From Hydrangea macrophylla (Eukaryota; Streptophyta; Magnoliopsida; Cornales; Hydrangeaceae), in the NCBI GenBank assembly GCA_033977485.1, contig CM066982.1, positions 36,558,218-36,622,217 on the forward strand: a DNA stretch of 64,000 bases, written 5' to 3'. The position numbers and the translations under genes were made by a program. The notes below the pieces were generated by a model. That model saw nothing but the letters and a program-made list of their open reading frames with translations, was not told the origin of the DNA and ran no database searches. Within the stretch, counting starts at the first letter, position 1, and each line of letters begins with the position of its first letter. Shown piece by piece: positions 12,897 to 24,128 of this stretch.

Positions 12897-13415
12897 ATTT
12901 TCCCCTTTTTGATGATGTCAAAACATGCAATAGTGATATAGGAATTAAAGCACAAAAATAATCATTTTCATGTTATCATTTAAAGTAACAAGATATACAA
13001 AGTATGAATCCAAGAATGATAACTTTCGAAAACTATCTATTATCATTTTTCCTTGATTTTTAAAGATCTCTATCCTATCATTATCCCAATCTCTATCAAT
13101 TTCCCCCTTTTTGACAACAACAAAAAGACGAGCTAAAAGTACCCCCTCAAGATAAGCAAACATATCTTGGAGGCAATAATATACCAAAACAACTAAAGTG
13201 AACATAGTAATATGTTCCCCCTCAATATATGCATATATGAATGAATCAATTAAAAGATCAAGATTATACATTATATCCTTAGGAGGATGGAATAGCTATG
13301 AATGACAAAACAAAATAACTTGATAAATCAAACAAGATTAGCATGCTATCAAAATCAAGAGAAATATCAAAACAAGTTAATCTAACATACTCCTACTATG
13401 TTTAATGTGAGAGAT
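12897..13415 (-). other. 3' non-coding part with several polypurine tracts
   Basis: Between gag and the 3' LTR. On the minus strand the tract AAAAAGGGGAAAAT directly precedes the LTR start (12897-12912), and further G-rich purine runs occur near 13100 (AAAAAGGGGGAAA), 13140 (TTGAGGGGGTAC) and 13215 (TTGAGGGGGAAC). Repeated purine tracts before the 3' LTR are a known Sirevirus feature. The open frame at 12945-13271 shows no family match to me and is not called. Confidence 0.65.
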
Positions 13416-15628
13416 TTAACCATTGTCCAAGCATCTCTTGCCTGCAACATTTGTCGAGGAGGTAGGAGAGGATCCTTTCACAACCCAAATCATGTTAATT
13501 TTTCTTTTATATGGACATTTATAATTAACATGCCCCTTTTTCATGCAATAATGACAAGTTATATGGGAGAGGATCTCATTTGAGATTGATTCCTTAACAA
13601 AGAAATTCTTGTGAGAATTTTGAGAATTTGAAGTAGAAGGTGTGGACTTTACAAAGAAGCTTTTGTACTTCTTTTCCTTGTATGTGGGATTAAATTCCAG
13701 ACCGGCTTTGTCAAAAACACATTTTTGCTTTCCCAAAAGCATATTTAAAATTTCTTCACCTTGTGTGAATTTTGCCAAAGTTTTTGTCAAATCATCCACC
13801 TCCTTTCTCAATTCAACCTCTCCTTTTTCAATAGATTCACTTGAAGGTTGATTGATTGAAACAAGTTTTTCTTTTCTCAAAATTTTATTTTGAGACTTTA
13901 AATCTTCCAATTTCATTCTCAACTCCAAATTTTCTTTTTCAAGCTCATTTGAAGATTGTGCTCTTGAACAATATTTTTCATTTTCAATCTTCAAAGATTC
14001 ATTTTGGGATTTCAAAATATTTTGCTCATTTGAAAGCGTTGAAAAGTTCTTTTTAAGAGAAAAATATTTGATTCCCAAATTTTCTAACTGCTCATGTAAC
14101 TACTCAAATGTACATTGAAGCTCATCATAGTTAGGAGAATCAATAATAGATGTAGGATTAGAGTTTACCAAATTCTCTTGTGCACCTTCTTGGTCACATG
14201 TGTCATCATCATCCCAAGTGGCCTCTTTGGCTATTTTCTCATCTTTATTTGCAAATAGGCACACTCTTTTCTCTTCACAAATTTGGTTAGTAAGAATATA
14301 AAATTTTTCTAAACATAACCAATTTCATTTGCACTAGAGCATGAACGAATTCTATTATATGAAATATCATCTAAAGAATTCCATAGAATTTTCATAGATC
14401 TAAGATTTAATAAAAAGTTATTTTGATCACTTTCATTCCATTCAATCTTTGGTTTAGGAGAAAAACCATTTTTTCCAATGTTCCAAAGATTTATGTCAAG
14501 TGATATAAAATAAATTTCTATTCTCCTCTTCCAACGATCATACTTATGATCTTTCAACGATGGAGGAATGGAAATGCAATAACCTTCTTGAACTTTTGTT
14601 TCATTTTGAAATTCAATAAAATTATTAGAATTATTTAAAGAGCAAGAAGTAGAGGTTACCCCATTTTCTATTGCCATAAGGTAAAGATTGATGATCTCAT
14701 CTTCACTTGAGTCATCTCCCGATGATTCACTCTCGGAGCTAATTTGAGTAGCCTTCATTGCCTTCTTCTTGCGTTTTTCATCTTTGGGAGGCTTCTTTCC
14801 CCATTTTTCTTTCTTTAGAAACTTTACTAATTTTTGGGTGATCATAGCCATATCTTCATCCTCATCACTCTCATAATCTTTGTCCTTTTTCTTTGAGCTT
14901 GAGGACTTCAAGGCCATGTTTCCTCTTTTGATCTCTTTCACTTCCTTTCTCTTGTCTTCTTCGACAAGCACAGCTAACTCCATTTCATGGGTAATGAGTG
15001 ATCCCATGAGTTGTTCAATTGATAAATTTGTCAAATCCTTCGCTTCCCGGATAGCCGTGACCTTCGGTTGCCATTGTTTTGGTAAAGCCCTAAAAATTTT
15101 CTCAATAATTTCTTCATTAGCATAAACTTTATCAAGATTTTTCAAGCTATTGATGATAGTTGTAAACCGGATAGACATATCACCAATAGACTCAAAAGGC
15201 AACATTTTAAACATTTCATAAGATTGAACAAGCAAATTAATTTTTGATTTTTTGACTTGGCTTGTTCCCTCATGAGTCACTTCAAGTTTATCCTAAATTT
15301 CTTTTACGGATTCGCAAGTTGAAATTCTATTGTATTCATTTGGGTCTAAACCGTAATATAATAAATTCATTACCATGGCATTTAATTTAATGAGTTTCTT
15401 ATCGGCATCATTATACTCATCTTCCGTTTTAGGAATAGAAATACCATTTACAATTTTTGTAGGAAGATGAGGTCGTTTGACCACAATTTGCCATTAATCA
15501 AAATCTTGAGAAATCATATAGATTCTCATTCTATTTTTCCAATAAGCATAATTTGATCCATTAAAATATAGTGGTCTATGTGCCGATTGACCCTCACTAT
15601 ATGAGATGTGAGAAGTGTTGGTTTCCAT
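13416..15628 (-). pseudogene. Sirevirus-like gag, near-continuous but broken
   Basis: Starts at the ATG at 15628 (METNTSHISY), 45 bp after the primer site. Blocks: 15484-15293 and 15280-14309 with a UBN2/gag domain (residues such as YEMFKMLPFESIGDM and ALPKQWQPKVTAI), an acidic and lysine-rich middle, then 14078-13416 with a long coiled coil (LENEKY-type heptads, ELEKENLELRMKLEDLKSQ) and a zinc knuckle CHYCMKKGHVNYKC near 13540. At least three stops break it (near 15290, 15495 and between 14308 and 14078). Gag packages element RNA into particles. No pol follows, so the element could move only with pol supplied by a relative. Confidence 0.8.
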
Positions 15629-15673
15629 TTAGATCTTAACTCAAAATTTTCAAAAACTTTGAAAATCGAAGAG

Positions 15674-15690
15674 CCAAGGCTCTGATACCA
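15674..15690 (-). other. Primer-binding site of Sirevirus-like element
   Basis: Minus-strand TGGTATCAGAGCCTTGG, two bases after the LTR end. It matches the initiator-Met tRNA 3' end. Confidence 0.9.
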
Positions 15691-15692
15691 AT

Positions 15693-17173
15693 TGTTGGCC
15701 TAAATATGAAAACCTTAGAGGGGGGGGGGATGAATAAGGTTTTAGCGGAAAATTAACCTTTTAAAAACTTAATAGAAAATTAAACACAATCATAAACAAT
15801 AAAGTGAAGAGAGAAGGGAAGAGACACTTGCAAACCGAATTTCAAGTGGTTCGGCAATCCAAACACCGCGGCCTACGTCCAACCCTCAAGAACACCTCTT
15901 GAGGATTCCTTTAATCTGACCTACTTCACAGGTGTAGATCAATCCGTTACAAGAGCCTTCAATCTCTCCCAGAAAAGAACACCTCTTCATTGCACACAAG
16001 GGTTACTAACCCTCGCGCCTTACAAATGAATAATTTGGGTACAAATTGAGCTCTCTCTCTCTCTCTCTCTCTAGAGTGGATAAAACAATTAAAGCTCACA
16101 CAACAACTCCTTAGTCAGTGGATAATACAAATGAAAGCTCACTACAATTTGCTCTCTCAAAAATTATAATTGAAATCAAGAACAAATTGATTTTCACTCA
16201 AACTAGGGCTCAAATGGGAATGATAATTAAACAAGATGTTTTAATGCTTTGGTTAATGTTCCTTCTTGTTTATGACCCTTAAAAACATCCATATATATAG
16301 CTTTTGAAAGATTATAGCCGTTGGGAGTGGTTGGGGGTAGTAAAAATAAGTTTTGGAGGGTTTAGAAAACTAGCCGTTAGTGCATTCTGCGCAGTCCAGT
16401 CGACTGGATCGAAGGTTTGGTCGACTGGGAAGTTTATAGTAGGGAATAGACATTCTGCTATGAAATCCAGTTGACTGAACAATACTCTGATTGACTAAAC
16501 ATTACCTCCGGTCGACTGGACATTAAATTTTTCAGTCGACTGGTTTTTGCTGGTTTTTTGCAGACTGACACGTCTTTACTAAAATGGCCATAACTCCCTC
16601 TACGAAACTCATTTTTGAGATCTGTTTGAAGAATCGGAAACTAGATTTAAATATCTTTCTAACCATATAAAACTCAACATCTAGTTCCTTACCAATTAGA
16701 TCAGGTTTGGCTTTAATATTGACCCATCTGCAAAGGGTTCTTGATTTTGACTTAGCCACTTAAAAACTTTTATGAAATGAATTTAATTGAGTGGTCTAAG
16801 TATGTTTCAGTCCTTGAAAGTTTTTTAAAGTATAAGAGTAAGGATCCTAAAGTCTAATTAAAGTTACTTGAGCCCCTATGAGTGATTGATCAAAAAGCTT
16901 ACAAGAAAATCCTAGTCTTCAACCAAGGATGAAAAATCTTCAAGTCTTCAAGCTTGATCTTTGTTGAGCTCCATCACTCTTGGACTTCACCATATGCTAT
17001 CTCATGATCTCAAACAATGTTAGAACATTTAAGTTCATGAATAAAGAGATTAGCACAACAAAAATGCCATGATAATTCATTGGAATAGAATCATTAAGAA
17101 CATGCAATTATCACTAGATTTGTTATCATCAAAATAAACATAAATAATGCCTTAAATAAATTCAAGGCTAAGA
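15693..17173 (-). repeat. 5' LTR of Sirevirus-like element
   Basis: 1,481 bp. Its first base pair (17173) has a changed end (TCTTAGCC instead of TGTTAGCC) and its last bases are CCAACA. It contains a CT run (16051-16072) and six GTCGAC palindromes (16393-16545). It is the uninterrupted version of the LTR split by the hAT. Confidence 0.85.
16393..16545. repeat. CAGTCGACTG palindrome cluster (5' LTR copy)
   Basis: Same six-member array as at 12118-12266. Two members have lost the centre (CAGTTGACTG, TGATTGACTA), each explained by C-to-T or G-to-A changes. Confidence 0.8.
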
Positions 17174-18812
17174 AGTATGTACGCAGCGGTCTCCAAGGCA
17201 TAGCCCCAAAGGAATAATGGCAACTCTGAATAACTCATCATTGACCTATGTCTAAAAGAGTCTGATTCCTTCTCTCTGCTATACTATTCTGCTGAGGCAT
17301 ACCAGGTGCAGTCAACTATGATAGAATTCCATTCTATACGAGGTGATCAATAAACTCATTAGAGAGGTACTCGCCACCTTGGTCAGATCAAATGGCTTTG
17401 ATATGTGTTGCTTATTACTTCTCCACTTCAACTCTAAACTCTTTGAACTTTTCAAAGGCTTCAGATTTGTGCTGTATTAGGTACACATATCCATACCTAG
17501 AGTGGTCAGTAGTAAATGTTATAAAATACTCATAACCACCCCTTGCTCTAATATTTTTTGATCAACACATCAATATGAACTAATTCCAACAATGCATTGG
17601 TCCTATTGCCCTTTACTGGAAAGGGCCTTTTGGTCATCTTACCCTTTAAACAAGACTCGCAAACTTCTATTGGTTCGAGAACCAAATCATCTAAAACCCC
17701 TTCTTTGACTAGTCTGCCAATCCTATTTAGATTGATATGACCAAGCCTCATATGCCAAAGCCTTGTTGGATTAGTGGAAGGTTCTTTTCTTTTAGATGGT
17801 ACAGTTACCACTGAGTTATTAAGTTCCATGTCAGAGTTTTTAGAAATGTTTGAAGTAATCACATACAAACTATTTGATTTAACACCAGAACACACAAAAG
17901 AACCATTTCTTTTGATCATAACTTCAATTCTGAAATGAAAAGAATAACCTTTATTCGATAAATTTGAAACTGAAATTAAATTACATCTCATTGAAGGGAC
18001 GTAAAGTACTTCTATTAAAATCAAAATTTTATTGTCTAAAACTTCTAAAGCTACCACTCCTATTGCAAACGCGAAAATGGTTGTGCTAGATCCTAGAGTC
18101 AACACGATCTCCCCATCACTCTATTTCCTGGTTGATATTAACTCTTGCAATGAATTACAGATATGGTTAGTTGCACCAAAAAAAATTAATGCACCAAGTG
18201 ATTGAAGTATCTGTTATAAAACTTACTTCAATCACATGTGATTCAATCATACTTTGAACTCTTGTAGCTAAGAATTCTGAACAGTTCCTTTTCCAGTGGC
18301 CCTTCTCACCGCATTGAAAACACTTTCCTTTACCTTGGCCGCCCACCTTTCCCTCGCTCTTATTTCCCCTTGGATTTTGCAATCTTCGGGATCGGTCCAA
18401 TACTTGGACCACTAATACCAGCATTCTTCTTCCCCTTTTTACCTTTCAGTGTAGATCGGGAAGAGGAAGAGCTTTTCTCAACGTTCTAAACGTTGCCCCC
18501 AGACTTGATCACCCCTTTCGCTGCCAGTAAAGAACTCATTAAGAAATTCATTTGATTCATATTATAGTTTAGTTTAAATTCATCACGAATGACAGTGACA
18601 GCGAATTGAGGATCATATCAACTTAGGTCTCCAGTTCGTTTAGATAACCAATCATTTTTAAAACATGTTCTTTGATAGGAGTCACTTCCAACATCTCGGC
18701 ACTCATTATCTTCTATATATCAACCTGTCTAGCAAGTTTGTCATGCTCCCTAAATATTTCTTTCAAGGATTTGATAATGGCACTGGCAGAATCAGTCGAC
18801 TGGTATTAGTGT
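17174..18812 (-). pseudogene. copia-2 gag, protease and integrase fragment
   Basis: The upstream half of copia-2, separated from 8243-9976 by the Sirevirus-like insertion. Joining 9976 to 17179 restores the uninterrupted order seen in copia-1 near 3100-3130. In gene direction it shows a decayed gag (18800-18480), an intact zinc knuckle CFQCGEKGHWKRNC (18424-18167), a protease motif lost to a small A-rich insertion near 18175, and the pre-integrase finger LWHMRLGHINLNRIG ... CESCLKGK (18105-17548). The end at 18812 is a junction with a plus-strand gypsy fragment, so the gag start and the LTR are missing. Confidence 0.85.
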
Positions 18813-20375
18813 TGTTGGCAGATGCTTTGAGTCGTAAACCTCAACTAGTAATCGCTGCATTACTAATTCAAGAATGGAAAACATTAGAAGTGTTAGCTGA
18901 ATTCAAACTTCTGCCAGTGGAACCAATGGAAAGAAAACATTTTGGATGTCTTACGGTAAAGCTGACGTTGATTAGTCGTATCATAGCAGCTCAACAGACG
19001 ACAGAAGATTAGAAGTTATGATTTGCCAAGATGTCAGCCAAAGAACCAGAGATCTGGAGTATAGGTATAGACGGAGCCTTACGATGTAAAGGTAGACTCT
19101 GTGTACCTGACGACAAAAATCTCTGAAAAGAAATATTAGATGAAGCACATAAGTCACAGATGACTATTCATCCGGGAGGTACAAAGATGTATAAGGATCT
19201 GAAGAAGAATTTCGAGTGGGAAGGAATGAACAGAGAAATAGCTGAGTATGTATCTTAATGTCTTACTTGTAAACAAGTAAAGGCAGAATATCAGAAGCCA
19301 CCTAGACTTCTACAGCCATTACCGATTCCTCAATAGAAATGGAACACATCACCATGGATTTCGTGGTAGGATTTCTGAAGTCACAACAGAACCACGATGC
19401 TATTTGGGTAATTGTGGATCGACTTACAAAGACGGCACATTTTATCGTACATAGTGTTATGTATTCAGTGGAACGTTTGAGCCGGATGTATTTGCAAAAT
19501 GTAGTACGATTACATGGAGTACCTGTTTCTATAATGTCAGATCGAGATTCGCGCTTTACTGCTGAATTTTGGAAGAGTCTCCAAACAGTGATAGGAACAA
19601 TGCTAAACTTGAGTTCATCTTTTCACCCATAGATAGATGGACAGACTGAACGAGTTAATCAAGTAATGGAGAACATGTTACGTGCTTTTGTCATTGATTT
19701 TGAGAGTTCTTGGAATTCACACTTACCTTTGATTGAGTTTGCCTATAACAACAGTTATCATTCGAGCATAGGGATGGCACCGTTTGAAGCATTGTACGGA
19801 AGACTTTGTCGATCGCCGCTTTGTTGGACCAAAGTCGGAGATACTCAACTTCTTGGGCCAGAGATGATACAAGAAATAAGTGAAAAGATTTAGATTGTAC
19901 GTGAAAAGATGAAGACAGCTCAGACCCGACACAAGAGTTATGTTGACAAGCGATGCAATGACTAGGAGTTTGCCGTTGGAGATCACGTGCTACTCAAGGT
20001 TTCACCTGTTCGAGGCATCGTTAGATTCATTCAGAAGAGAGGCAAGTTATCACCGCGATTCATCAGACCATTTGAGATTCTAGAGCGTGTTGGGAAAGTT
20101 GCCTATCACCTTGCGTTGTCGCCAAAGATGTCAGGAGTGCACAATATTTTCTACATCAGTATGCTGAGAAAGTGTGCCCACAACCCAACATATGAGATAA
20201 ACTTCAAAGATATTGAAGTCAACGACAATGTTATATTCAACGAAGGACCGGTTTGCATTTTGGATCGAGGAATCAAGAAGCTCAGGAACAAGGAGGTTCC
20301 GTTGGTGAATGTTCAGTGGAAGCTTCATGGGAGCTAGAGTCTGAGATGCGTGAGAAGTTTCCATTTTTGTTTTAG
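18813..20375 (+). pseudogene. Tekay/Del-like chromovirus pol fragment (integrase, chromodomain remnant)
   Basis: The 3' part of a Ty3/gypsy polyprotein on the plus strand. It begins in the last part of RNase H (LADALSRKPQ), then the integrase zinc finger (HIHPGGTKMYKDLKKNF-like, then CLTCKQVKAEYQKP near 19260), the catalytic core (MDFVVGF, SDRDSRF, DGQTERVNQVMENMLR) in 19339-19893, and a C-terminal part with GPVCILDRGIKKLRNKEVPLV, a chromodomain remnant, ending at TAG 20373-20375. Breaks: stops near 19010, 19125, 19257, 19333, 19630, 19891 and 19963; a one-base loss near 19341; a further frameshift near 20330 inside the chromodomain. It is 5'-truncated at the junction with copia-2 gag (18812/18813), where the join shows only a few bases of shared sequence. 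Confidence 0.85.
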
Positions 20376-20410
20376 CCTAGTTTGCTTTTGATTTTGAGGA
20401 CGAAATCTTT

Positions 20411-20427
20411 TGTTAAGTGGTAGATGA
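20411..20427 (+). other. Polypurine tract of the chromovirus
   Basis: TGTTAAGTGGTAGATGA lies just before the LTR start TGCAATACC and just after the conserved GAGGACGAAATCTTT stretch, the usual order at the 3' end of Tekay/Del elements. Confidence 0.7.
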
Positions 20428-20514
20428 TGCAATACCTGAATTTTTGGAGAGTATTAATAAATAAACTTCATTTTCCATATACTTATATAACCTTTCCTTT
20501 TCTTTTGGTGATAT

Positions 20515-20720
20515 TTGGTTACCAATCGATTGCCTTTCATCCCAATCGATTGCCACTTTTTGGGTACCAATCGATTGCTATTCTTCCCAATCGATTGCCA
20601 TTATATCGACTAAAATTAATGATGTGGTAACATCCCAATCGATTGCCATCTTTTTCAATCGATTGTCTTCAAATATCTATTACCAATCGATTGCCATCTA
20701 TACCAATCGATTCTTATAAG
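20515..20720. repeat. CAATCGATTG palindrome cluster 1
   Basis: Eight copies of ACCAATCGATTGCC-like units (a 10-bp palindrome with core ATCGAT), spaced 18-45 bp, in the 5' part of the LTR before the GA run. Confidence 0.9.
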
Positions 20721-20825
20721 CTGAGACAAGTTTTCTTCTTTTCTTGAGAATTAAACGTGTGGCACTCTCAACCTATATATATATATATGAGATCATTTAT
20801 GGCCTTGGGGCTGTTTTTTCAGTTC

Positions 20826-20829
<4 letters not shown>

Positions 20830-20862
<33 letters not shown>
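20830..20862. repeat. GA microsatellite
   Basis: Pure (AG)n run. The open frames that overlap it on both strands are produced by the repeat and by GA-rich sequence up to 21050. Confidence 0.95.
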
Positions 20863-20868
<6 letters not shown>

Positions 20869-21233
20869 TATCATATATATACACGCATATATCCATATAT
20901 CTATATACATACTCACACCCACTCACTGCCCTTGGCAGTTGGGAGGGAGAGAAGAGGAAGAGAAGAACAAGAAGAAGAAAGAAAGAAGAAGGAGAGACAA
21001 AGAGAGAGCTGGGCACAGAGAAGAAGAAGAGGAGAAGAGAGAAAGAGCTTTGGTTTTTCAAGAACACCTATGAAACACACCCTTGGTGAGTTTCTCACTC
21101 ACTTGGTCCCTTTATATGAAGTCTTTACAAGTTATTTTGAAGCTTAGATGTAGAAAATGTATGATTTCTACGTTTATATATGATGTTATTACAATCTACT
21201 GGTGAAGACGAAGTGCCATTGATTGGCATAATT

Positions 21234-21402
21234 ACCAATCGATTGCCATCAGTCTGGACCCAATCGATTGGATAGAATCCCAATCGATTGCCAATGTTAG
21301 CAATCGATTGACATTGTTTCAGAACTAATCGATTGCCATGATTCTCAATCGATTGTTATAGTATTTATCTCAATCAATTGGACCTTATCCCAATCGATTG
21401 GT
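21234..21402. repeat. CAATCGATTG palindrome cluster 2
   Basis: A second group of eight copies, same unit, some with one base changed (CAATCAATTG, CTAATCGATTG). The two groups bracket the TATA-like and GA-rich segment. Confidence 0.9.
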
Positions 21403-22684
21403 ATGGGCAGAACATGGATTCCTTTGCATGTTTATTATATAAGAGGTTCGATTGTTCGTTTCGGACTTCCGTTATGCGATTTTGGGCGGATCTAGGAAAA
21501 TGTGACAACACAAATAAGTATGATTAAGAAATAATGGGTTAATGAAATGACGTGAAATATAATACGGTTCATGGATGAGTTCGATATCCGTTTCTTTTAA
21601 TCAGAGTAGTCAGGCCACATTTGGGAATAGTCATGTGTCGATATTAGAACGTAACTCAGGCAGGTTTGGTAAGTTCTAGGAATGGTACGTGGACAGACGT
21701 TTGGTCATGATATATTCACAAAAGTGGTGAGTTGTGCATATGCTCTTAAAAGCGGTGAGCTGGACCAAGTAGTTCTAAGATAGACCGGATAATCTATGTA
21801 TGCTCTTAAAAGCAGTGAGTTGGGATGTCTAGTAGATGAAGCTGAGTCATGGCAATAGATGATATGCCTTGTTCAAAATGTTGTGTTCCTGAAATGCGGT
21901 GAACAGGATACATTGTTATTAAAAGCTTTGGATGGACTGACGTGGAGTCCATGATATGCGGTGAGTTGTGCATATGCTCTTAAAAGCGGTGGACGGAATG
22001 AAAGTGTATCCCTAGAGTTAAAGAGTAAGTCTGTTTATTCAGTCATAATATGTTAATATCGATATTCGAGTAACAAGACGATAAGGGTTGGTTTACGAGG
22101 TTGAATAAAGGAACAAGATATTATTATTATTGTAGTAAGATGTTAACTCGTGTTTTTATAAGCTTGTGTTTACTTCAGATAACTGGTAGCTTGTTAATTT
22201 ATACTCACTCAGCTCTCAGTAAGCTGACGGCCTTTATTACCTGGACTTTCCCCTATCCAGACTATCCTGTACCTCATTTTACAGGTAACGAAGTCTACAA
22301 CGATAGTTCCTATCCAGGAGGAGAATACACCGAAGGTGGCCCCACTAATGATGGCTATGCCAAGGAGGACTATAATGCTGATGTTTATGCCAGCTGAAGA
22401 CCTAGAGATAGTTTATGTTATTTCTATTTAGTTGTTTCGTTATATTTGGTACTTGGGCATATGTTACTTTCAAACCTTATATACTTCCGCTGTAGCTTTA
22501 CTCTTGTAATAACTCTGATGTTTGTAATATAATAGGTTTCCTTTATATTACTGTGGATTGTTCTTTCTTGTTCTGTTATCTAGAACTGCGTGGTATAGAA
22601 GGTTAGTGACATTCACCAGTCATTCCCTATGGACCCATAAAGGAAATTTATTTTTCTCTATTTATGTTGTTCCGGGGCGTGACA

Positions 22685-24128
22685 TGATATTTTCTTTTAT
22701 TTGGCATTGTAGGCCATTGTTGTAGTTGGTATTGGGACGTTTAGTAGCTCTGACTAGAGATTGTAATAGAGGTTATTCTTCCAAAGAATGTTTAGAATTA
22801 ATTTTCTCTCCACTAAACCCTATGAAGAGATTTTAATTTAATGACTTTTGTAAATCAAAATGATATAATATTTGTAATGAAACTTTATTTTTATTAATTT
22901 TTTTTTAATAAAATGCATGTTTGCAACTATAGGTTTGTTATTTAATGAGTCTTTCTTTAAAAACAAGATCACATGTCCTTATTTAATGAGTATTAAATAT
23001 TTTATTCAATAAATTATCTGTTAGCCTGTGTGGGGTTGTCACTCTCAGATACATGCTCTGGATTGAATATTTGGTTGTCCAAAAATTGGGGTGTGATAGT
23101 TTGGTATCAGAGCTTTTGGTTGACTTAGATTGGGAGGAGTCTAGGGGATCTTCGGCATTTTGTTAGTGGGTCAGAGCTATAGGCCGCGGATTTATTTGGG
23201 TTTCAAGTTATGTGTATGTATGTGTTATCTATGCGGTCTACATGTCATTTAATTGTTTTCAATCAATCAATTACATAACTTTCTGTGCCTATCATTACAA
23301 GTTAATTTATTGAAATCATTTCTCATATATTGAGTTGCATAATAGTGCATGCATACATATTGTTGGTATGATGGGTAGTAGAGGAGAGTTGGAGGATGAT
23401 CTACAGTTAAGCTCCTGCCCAGTGGATTTATATTGTTATTAGCGGGCTTTCAGCATTATCTGGTATCTACAGGAATATTATTCGAGAGATTATTATTCTA
23501 TTGGAGTATAAAAAATTTTATTATAATAAAAAAAAATCTTATATATTATTTCTCTTATTATCCACTGGTATTCTCATATGTGTTCTGTGTTTCGGTTATC
23601 TCGGATTTCTTATTATGGAGCTGTATTTATCAACAAGTATTTTGGCATGGAGCATAATTCTTGTATCTTTATTCGGGCATTCTATTATATTCTGGAGCAT
23701 CTATCGGATCAATGGGATTCTATTTTCTACAACTATGACGGAACTGAACACATGTTGGTTTATTTCCAACCGCATTAGTATCTTCGCAGTCTTATTTCCA
23801 CTACAAAGTTATGTATATTCTTAAAGCGGCATGTTTGAATAATAATCCTGAGTAGGTGTAATGAGGGACATGGTAAAAGGTAAACATGGAGCATATTGTT
23901 AGAATCCTTGATTAACTGTGAGCATATTGCATGCATAGTTTGTATTCACACATTTTGCATCAATATTTTTGTTTTGCATTATCTGTTAACATTTGAGGAT
24001 TTACTATACAAGAATAAGGTATATAGATGAGGGTTTCCTTGTTTGGATTAGTCGCTCGACGTACTTGGTCTCGTATAATTGAGAGTTAAACGTAATCAAT
24101 GCTTTGTTTGAAATTACATGTTTAACTT
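22685..24128 (+). mobile_element. Family D copy D1: LTR end, PBS and non-coding internal region
   Basis: The LTR remnant 22685-23098 (ending TGTGATA) is followed by PBS TGGTATCAGAGC (23102-23113) and about 1 kb of internal sequence that matches the internal region of D3 (28785-29898). A short conserved start MMGSRGELEDD... near 23368 ends in a stop after about 24 codons. Longer frames at 23433-23824 are hydrophobic and not kept in the same frame in D3, so no gene is called. The copy stops at a T-run near 24128, where the inverted copy D2 begins. Confidence 0.75.
23102..23113 (+). other. Primer-binding site of D1
   Basis: TGGTATCAGAGC, three bases after the LTR end; initiator-Met tRNA type. 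Confidence 0.9.

Larger units (their letters stand above)
9977..17173 (-). mobile_element. Gag-only Sirevirus-like copia element, nested in copia-2
   Basis: Complete minus-strand LTR element. The 5' LTR is 15693-17173, then a primer site, a gag gene, a 3' region with several purine tracts, and the 3' LTR 9977-12896 (about 1,500 bp without the hAT inside it). A perfect 5-bp target duplication AGTAT flanks it (9972-9976 and 17174-17178), and the flanks rejoin copia-2. The internal region is only 2.8 kb and has no protease, integrase or RT, so it would depend on proteins supplied by another element. The coiled-coil gag and repeated purine tracts before the 3' LTR are Sirevirus traits; the lineage call is an inference. 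Confidence 0.85.
20428..22684 (+). repeat. 3' LTR of the Tekay/Del-like chromovirus
   Basis: LTR of about 2.26 kb from TGCAATACC to CGTGACA. It holds two clusters of CAATCGATTG palindromes, a GA microsatellite (20830-20862), and three copies of GCTCTTAAAAGCGGTGAG or close variants near 21745, 21800 and 21975. The open frame at 22101-22397 (YTHSALS...) falls in a conserved LTR stretch of this clade and I do not take it as a gene. Confidence 0.8.

Noticed and set aside
18770..18812. GTCGAC palindrome near the copia-2/gypsy junction as part of the Sirevirus palindrome array
   Set aside because: A single CAGTCGACTGG occurs here in copia gag coding sequence; copia-1 has CATTCGACTGG at the same codons, so it is coincidence.
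20744..21147. Several overlapping frames rich in Arg/Glu or Ser/Leu
   Set aside because: They are translations of the GA microsatellite and GA-rich LTR sequence.
22101..22397. 98-codon frame with a hydrophobic start and YTHSALS motif
   Set aside because: It falls in an LTR stretch that is conserved in this clade of elements. Promoter or splicing sequence is more likely than a gene.
23433..23824. Hydrophobic frames in the D1 internal region that look like membrane proteins
   Set aside because: The matching frames in D3 are shifted or stopped; the hydrophobicity comes from T-rich sequence.
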